From positions 831,379-895,378 of the forward strand of contig JAJEKB010020906.1 of assembly GCA_022393335.1 (NCBI GenBank): a DNA stretch of 64,000 nucleotides, given 5' to 3'. The DNA comes from Macrotrachela quadricornifera. Taxonomy: Eukaryota > Rotifera > Eurotatoria > Philodinida > Philodinidae. Positions 58,340 through 64,000 of this stretch are shown piece after piece. The first letter of the stretch is position 1. Each line of letters begins with the position of its first letter. The translations under genes were made by a program, and so were the position numbers. Below the pieces are notes generated by a model. That model saw only the letters and a program-made list of their open reading frames with translations, searched no databases and was not told the origin of the DNA.

Positions 58340-58890
58340 TCATGAAATTACTTAACTCGTTTAGGGTTGACTTCGTTTTTACAAAAAAGGAAAGTTTTTT
58401 TTATAAATATTTCGATATGATTTTTATTTTTGTTGTAAAGAAAATATATTTTATAATTAATTATTTCTCTTCTTATTTAACAGTTATTCTTTTTCTCGTC
58501 GAGAGGAGTCTAGCAGAAATAAATTGTTTGCTTGCTTGATTGCTTGTATGTCCCCACTTCACTGATTGGTCCAAAAATTAAGTAAAGGAAAAAAGGGTTA
58601 TTTTTTTATAAGGGTTGACCAAAGGGTAATCGAGAACGAGGAATTCAAAACTGAAGTCAGTTTTCTAAAAATGTTTTGAAACTCAAATTTTTAAATAAAC
58701 GACAAATTTTTAATAAAAAACATTTGTTTCTATGAAGTTTGGTCAAAGACAGTTGTGGTTGAGGAACTTGCATCTGACTTCGGTTTTTTTAATTCTAAAA
58801 ATGAATGGCTTGGGAGTAGTTTAGAAGCACGATTTCTACGAGAAAGAGCTGAGTGAGTCTTTAGACGAGCGGTACTTGTGTTAATAAGTT
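58340..58890. repeat. Second copy of the 35.5-36.1 kb module
   Basis: CAGAAATAAATTGTTTGCTT, CCACTTCACTGATTGGTCC, GGTTGACCAAAGGGTAATCG and TTTCTACGAGAAAGAGCTGA occur in the same order as in the composite element, without its GGAGATATA array. Confidence 0.65.
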
Positions 58891-60239
58891 ACAAGAAGAC
58901 TTCGATGATCGGCAACTATTTTTCAATAGTCAAGTTATCATGTAGGTTAAGCAAAAAAAATCTTTGAAAACTATGACTAGTTCTATATAAAAAATCGAAA
59001 GTTTTTCCTGTAAATGTCAGTTTTCCTAGATAATAGATTTTTGGATTTGTTTCAAATATATCTCATAAAATTAGTTTTTTCAGATGAAATATATGTAATC
59101 GGATTCAGCTCATGGAGTTGCGTCCAACCATATAAACAAATTTCTAAAATTTGCTAGAGTTTTGCGAGCCTTCAACCTTATTCTGAAATTAACCGCCCTC
59201 ACTCTTCACAGTAGAAAGTCAGAAGGATACATGCAAAAATATTCTTTTCTAAGATTTAACAATTGATGTAGATACATATGTATGTATTCTGTTATTTCCT
59301 AAAATAACGGTCCTCAATATTTTACATAGTCTTAGAAGAGAACCCAGCAAGGCTTGAATTCTGACATCAGTACAAATGAAGAAAGTCAAACCGCTCGGCA
59401 ATATGATGTAAAATCCTACAAGCAAACAATATCATAAAAAAATTTGCACACCTATAGTTAGAATGCTCGTTACCTAACTCCTCTCCTTTACTCAGAAAAA
59501 ATCACTCCCCATATATACGAATGAAACGAGGAAAACAATACACAACAGAATATCAAGAAAATCCTAAGAAAATAACTTGGACAAAAGAATAATGTCTAGA
59601 AGAGTGGTGGAATAAACCAGCACTCGTGAGCAACATTGAAATAAATGCGGAAACCTCGGATTTAAATCCGAGAGTTATATGTACTTCAAAAAGCGAATAA
59701 GAGAGATGAGTTATCCTATAATGTGTCGGCTAGAGCTCACCGGGTCCGAATCCAGGTCCGGATCTGAAAACTCTAGGTTGATCTAGTCTAAGTACGCTCT
59801 AAATCTGTAAATTACTATTGATCAGAAAAAATATTCACTATATACAATAATTCTTGCTTTGATTTTCTTTAGCTTTTGTTTATTTTCTTCAGAAAACGGT
59901 GAATTTATTTATGAATAAATTAGGATTTTGTTTTTATTACAATGGTATCCATTATGATGTTCTTCTACCTTTTCAAGATAATCCTCAACAATTTGTACCA
60001 CACTTTAACTTAATTAACATGAGTTTATAATATGAAATATAGTATGAAACAACCTTTAACTAAAAAAACAAATTTTCATTTATGCAAATAAATAAAGTCT
60101 TCGGAACTAACTATTCGCCACGCCGTGCGGGGCAAAAAGAGAGCATCTGCAGGGCCTAATATGCAGTTCCTTAGTGCGCTCAAGGATAAAACTTTTTTAG
60201 AATGGTTGTTCAAAATCAATCTATCATGAACTTTGCTTT
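58891..60239. other. Gene-free stretch
   Basis: A GC-richer patch at 59730-59775 carries GGGTCCGAATCCAGGTCCGG. Another at 60115-60185 has GCCGTGCGGGGC. No gene or defined element. Confidence 0.4.
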
Positions 60240-60590
60240 TCGAGTACATAAAAATAACGTTGGCTCTATGGAAAACAAACGAATATTACACAGACACACT
60301 GAAGCTATATGACTTTTTCATGCTTTTTCTTACGTGTCACATTGAAGAAATATTAAGGACAGCATATCTATCCCTATTATTTTGCATCGTTTCATAGCTC
60401 TTAACGAGTTTTATCTACTCTGAAAAAAACGGTATTGGTAACATCGAAAACAAACAAATATCACACTGACACATTGTCAAGATATATGAGTTTTTCATAG
60501 TTTTTCGACACTGTCATACAGAGGAAATCTTGTGCGAACCTATTTACTCGTATAACTTACCATCATTTTGCAGCTCATGAAATTCTCTAT
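60240..60590. repeat. Tandem duplication of about 185 bp
   Basis: The phrases GGAAAACAAACGAATATTAC, CAGACACACTGAAG..ATATGA and TTTTTCATGCTTTTTC in 60270-60340 recur as GAAAACAAACAAATATCACA, CTGACACATTGTCAAGATAT and TTTTTCATAGTTTTTC in 60448-60515. Confidence 0.65.
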
Positions 60591-60639
60591 CTGTTGGTAT
60601 ATGATAGTTGAATTTTTGTTTTGATTATGATAAATCTTT

Positions 60640-60870
60640 TCTTTGAAGAAAATTTGAAAAAATTAGAAAAGGTCATTATTTACATAGAAAATGAGAATAT
60701 TTTTACCGTAACGCAGCAAATCCTTAATGGATCACCCTTACCCTTCGAACTCGACTGAGATATTGATGAGATCAATCTATGTACAAAATTTCATGAGAAT
60801 TGGATGAGCCTTTCAAAAGCTATCGTCTAAACGGACGGTTGGACGGATAGACACACTGACCGATTCTAGA
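60640..60870. repeat. Dispersed repeat ending in GGACGGTTGGACGGATAGAC
   Basis: TTTCATGAGAATTGGATGAG, AAAGCTATCGTCTAAACGGA and the GGACGG run are typical of interspersed repeats seen in many invertebrates. No ends are defined. Confidence 0.4.
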
Positions 60871-61524
60871 GTCTATGAACTTGTTGAGTGCACAAAAAGG
60901 AGTGTTTGAGTAGACCAACTAAATTATCTGACTAGAAATTTTTATAGATATAAATCAAACTGAAGTAGAAAGCATTATTACTTAGGGCAATACAAAAGTA
61001 GTGAGGGTGGTACCTTATTTCCTCAAGCAGAGGTCTAAAAGAATTAATTTTTTTACTAATAGATAGAGCGTACTTCACTCGATTTTTCTATGGTATTTGA
61101 TCACTATTAAACTTTTATCATAATAATAAAATTTCGACAAAATCTGTTTTTGTCGCATATACGCTGTTACCATGAACATGAATGCTTGTGAGTATTTTTG
61201 GAACAATTTTTGATAGAAACAAGATAGGAAACTGCGATTTTCGCCGTTCGAAAGAGGAGATGAAGACGCATCTAGCTGCTGATTACTGATTTTTCTAATC
61301 TGCTTTTGTAAGGTTTTACCTCATCTTTTAAAGAGGAGATCTATTGGCTACCTCTCATTTGCGAACATGAAAAAAATTGAAGTTTAAATTTAATAAGTTC
61401 TTTCAAATTTTCGACTGATTTTCGAGTTGAATAATTGCTAAATTTGAAAAACAATCGAATGTTTTTAAATCTAACTGTGTAAAGTTTTTATCGTATAAAA
61501 TATTTTCATTTAAATTTTTTTTGA
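60871..61524. other. Gene-free stretch
   Basis: GGAAACTGCGATTTTCGCCG and TTCGAAAGAGGAGATGAAGA near 61228-61265 resemble the arms of the 49.1-49.8 kb element. Nothing else is recognised. Confidence 0.35.
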
Positions 61525-61770
61525 GTAGATTGTCTGCAATTTATAGAGTACGTAAGCTATTAATCAGTATATATTTTTAATAACGTAGACTTCTATAATT
61601 TGTAGAGCGCGTGACTTAATGGTTATAATTGATTGTTTTAATAATTACAATAGTCTGCAATTTGTAGAGGTTGTAAGTTATTTATTAGAATAAATTTTTA
61701 ATGAAGGAGAATTTTTGTAATTTGTAGAGGACGTGAGTTGTTGATGAGAACAATGATTTAATTGAACGAA
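61525..61770. repeat. Four tandem units of about 62 bp
   Basis: Each begins with (T)CTGCAATTTGTAGAG or a variant, followed by GACGTGAGTTATT and an AATAAATTTTTAAT-like stretch. Unit starts are near 61530, 61592, 61651 and 61712. Confidence 0.75.
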
Positions 61771-61984
61771 GGTTTTGCGGTACATAGGGATCATCGTGAA
61801 TGTAGCGATAAACTTGAGTTTTTTATGTTTACGAAAGAGACAGTTCAATATTGTGGGGAGATTGTAAATAAATGAAATGATTGTCAATTGTTAAAGGAGT
61901 AATACGACTATAGCTCGAGCAGGGATTGTGGACGTAGAAATAAAGTAAAGTACCTCATGTTTATGTGAGAGAGATTTTCCCATG

Positions 61985-62595
61985 TCATCACTTTTTTGAC
62001 AACTGCGTCGCAGTTGCGCGCAGTCGCGATTCTGCGGTGCAGTTGCGCGTAACTGTGACGCAGTCTCCGCAGTTGCGCGCAACTGCGACACAGTACCCGC
62101 AGTGCGCTTAACTGCGGCGTAGTTGCGTTTGCATAGGGGTATAAAAGGCACTGTCATAAGCATTCTATCTCATTTTAACTTTTTACAATAAGAAAGATAC
62201 ATCACTTTTTTTCTAAAAAAAGAAATCAATGCCATGGTGTATAAAATGATGAATGATGAATTAATTAATGATTATAAATTTATTAAATTTTATTTCATTT
62301 TATTTCATTTTATTTTATTTATTTAATTTTATTAATTTTATTTAATTTTATCAAATTATTAATTTTTATTGAATTGTTTATTAGGTTTTTATTTATTTAG
62401 AAAATGCTGATATTGACTGGGCGTCTGTTAGAAATGCGATTTTTTTATCGCAGTTGTGGCGTAACTGCGGAAAATGCTGAAACTGCGACGCAGCTGTGCG
62501 CAATTGCGCCGCAGTTTTTCGCAATTACGGGTCACAGTGCGATCGCAGTTGCGCCGCAACTGCGCCGCAGTTTGACCGCAGTTGAACACATGGGT
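61985..62595. mobile_element. Segment bounded by GCAGTTGCG-rich ends
   Basis: 61990-62130 and 62445-62586 are packed with AACTGCG, GCAGTTGCGCGCAACTGC and CGCAGTTG motifs in both directions. They flank about 310 bp of AT-rich DNA that includes a TTTTATTTCA/TTTAATTTTA simple repeat (62275-62390). The sharp GC contrast and subterminal repeats suggest a non-autonomous hAT-type element. No target duplication was fixed. Confidence 0.5.
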
Positions 62596-63139
62596 TTAAT
62601 ATTTTGGAAAGGTTTCTGATGAATGAATGACAGTCTAGTATTGGGATAGTAATACCACTATACCTCGAACAAGGGTCGTGAATGAAAAAGTAAAGTGAAG
62701 TATTATGTCTACGAGAAAGACTAATATTTTCTAATAATTTTAAGTCAATGAAATGATTGTCTGTTATTCAGGTAACGATGCTACAATTGCACGAGCAAAG
62801 GTTGCTAATGTAGGAACATACTAAAGAAGTAACATCTTAAGAATGACGAAGAACGCTTAACTAAGTTTTATTCAGATTTATTCAACAATTCAATATTTGT
62901 TTATCTCACTAAAAAGATTATGTCGATTACAGTTTGAAGTTTTCACAATTTGGATATTTGAATATAATCTGATACTTATATGTATCCGTATCAATGATGA
63001 TATAGATTTGGTTTGGTTCATAATGACACTATGAGTGTTAATAGAATCGAAATGAACTACGCTTCCAATATCGTTGTCTATTGTGAATACACCAATCGAC
63101 GATCTTGCCCTATTCTTTCCAGGTTCTTGTTTTTCTTTA
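62596..63139. other. Gene-free stretch
   Basis: No recognisable gene or repeat, apart from near-duplicate phrases AATAC(G/C)ACTATA(G/C)CTCGA(G/A)CA shared with 61901-61921. Confidence 0.4.
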
Positions 63140-63480
63140 CTTTCAGACAAGATTCCTGTATTCAGGCAAGATTCTTTTCAACAGGAAAGTAAAAAGAATC
63201 TTGTCTGGAGCTTAAGATGACAAGAATCTCGGCTGATAAATCAGAAATAGAAGAATCAGGCAAGAATCATAAGATAATCAAGATATATTTAACGTCCAGA
63301 CAAGAATCTTTTTCTTTCCTTTTAAAAAGAATCTTGTCTGAAGTTCAAGACGAAAAGAATCTTGTATGAAAATTATGAGAAAACAGAAACTGGAAAGAAA
63401 TATAAGATATTTTAAATTTCTTACTATTCAGACAAGATTCTTTTAATAGGAAAGAAAAAGATTCTTGTCAGCTTTCCAAG
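63140..63480. repeat. Cluster of inverted AGACAAGATTCTTTT motifs
   Basis: At least eight copies of (C)AGACAAGATTCTTTT or its complement AAAAGAATCTTGTCTG occur in both orientations at irregular spacing. Neighbouring copies can pair into hairpins. Confidence 0.75.
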
Positions 63481-63488
63481 ATCGACGA

Positions 63489-63524
63489 CACGTGATGTCA
63501 TCTTTGTATGATCAAATATATAAA
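63489..63524 (+). promoter_or_regulatory. Candidate promoter: E-box, CRE-like site and TATA box
   Basis: CACGTG at 63489-63494 overlaps TGATGTCA at 63493-63500, and TATATAAA follows at 63517-63524, all directly downstream of the AGACAAGATTCTTTT cluster. A rightward transcript would start near 63550. Confidence 0.35.
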
Positions 63525-63740
63525 TGCGATGTCTGAACGTTATTTATTCATTAATGATTCGACAAGAAGTACAATTCACTTTGTATATATACTTTTCCTA
63601 AAGCGTCCATTTAATTCAAACGACATCTAACAAGTGATTATTTCAATTAGACGTATAGAAAACGTTTCCATTCAATATCAAGAAAACAATGGAATATGTG
63701 ATATCTTTTTTTTCCATTATTTTGTGAAAAATTATACTTA

Positions 63741-64000
63741 TTGAACACATTTCGATATTTTACTAATTCATACCCTTCTGTTTTATTTTTTTTTAGATTC
63801 TTCAGTATCCACAAAAGTATTTTTTTTATAGACGAAAGAAATTTCGATTCGTTCAAGAAATTATTGTTTGATAATGCTCGTCGTAATGTAGATAATATCT
63901 ATATGCATTTGTCTTTTCGACTCAAATACTATTTTTTTAGAGTCGCCACCACATACAAATAAACAACGTCGATGGCGTGCTAAGAAAAAAGATCAACGTA
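63741..64000 (+). CDS. Possible coding sequence at the right edge
   Basis: A 73-codon frame (NFDSFKKLLFDNARRNVDNI) ends at 63962. Alternatively the TTTTTTTAG at 63933-63941 could be a splice acceptor opening a basic exon, SPPHTNKQRRWRAKKKDQR, that runs off the window. Neither matches a family I recognise. Confidence 0.25.

Noticed and set aside
63140..63480. CRISPR-like array
   Set aside because: Motifs are in both orientations, irregularly spaced and without unique spacers; the genome is eukaryotic.
1..64000. tRNA and rRNA genes
   Set aside because: I looked for T-loop-like GTTCGAATC motifs (for example near 20832) but found no cloverleaf; no rRNA-like block was seen.

Overview
The window looks like an accessory, transposon-rich piece of a bdelloid rotifer genome (Rotaria/Adineta type). 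The evidence is very AT-rich DNA, genes with small GT-AG introns, a long FG-GAP/VCBS-repeat membrane protein, a VIT/VWA protein family, a short-LTR Ty3/gypsy element carrying a DEDDy-exonuclease third ORF (a combination described from Adineta vaga), a Penelope-like fragment and Tc1-type remnants. Species cannot be fixed from sequence alone.

Layout. (1) 1-3.5 kb and 45.8-49.8 kb are the two arms of a long inverted repeat, each carrying a decayed VIT/VWA gene. The right arm has gained a 664-bp TIR element at a TA whose empty site survives in the left arm. (2) 3.98-4.44 kb is a broken transposon-like gene. 5.53-13.4 kb is a 28-repeat FG-GAP gene on the minus strand; two upstream exons (cytosolic tail plus one membrane helix) join it in phase across a 3.3-kb intron containing a foldback element. 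(3) 13.4-21.1 kb holds foldback/MITE elements, a direct repeat and a Penelope-like fragment. (4) 21,107-29,273 is a nearly complete LTR retrotransposon on the minus strand (gag, pol with one stop codon, DEDDy ORF3, 147-bp LTRs, 5-bp target duplication). (5) 29.3-40.6 kb holds minisatellites, a Tc1-type pseudogene, another foldback element, an unlisted macin-type antimicrobial peptide gene with one in-frame stop, and a 4.7-kb composite inverted-repeat element made of satellite-like arrays. (6) 40.65-42.2 kb is an intronless DHCR24-like FAD oxidoreductase. (7) 44.3-45.6 kb holds transposase and integrase relics. (8) 51.2-57.9 kb is the most striking locus: four exons that splice in phase to give a 1,934-residue protein joining an arginine-type ADP-ribosyltransferase domain to a very large inducible GTPase (VLIG/GVIN-like). 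(9) 58-64 kb is repeats, with a possible promoter and a gene edge at the right end.

The intact candidates are the FG-GAP protein, the DHCR24-like enzyme and the ART-GTPase. The ART-GTPase and the macin-like gene suggest host-defence content, but nothing shows that these genes share a pathway. Most remaining DNA is mobile-element debris.
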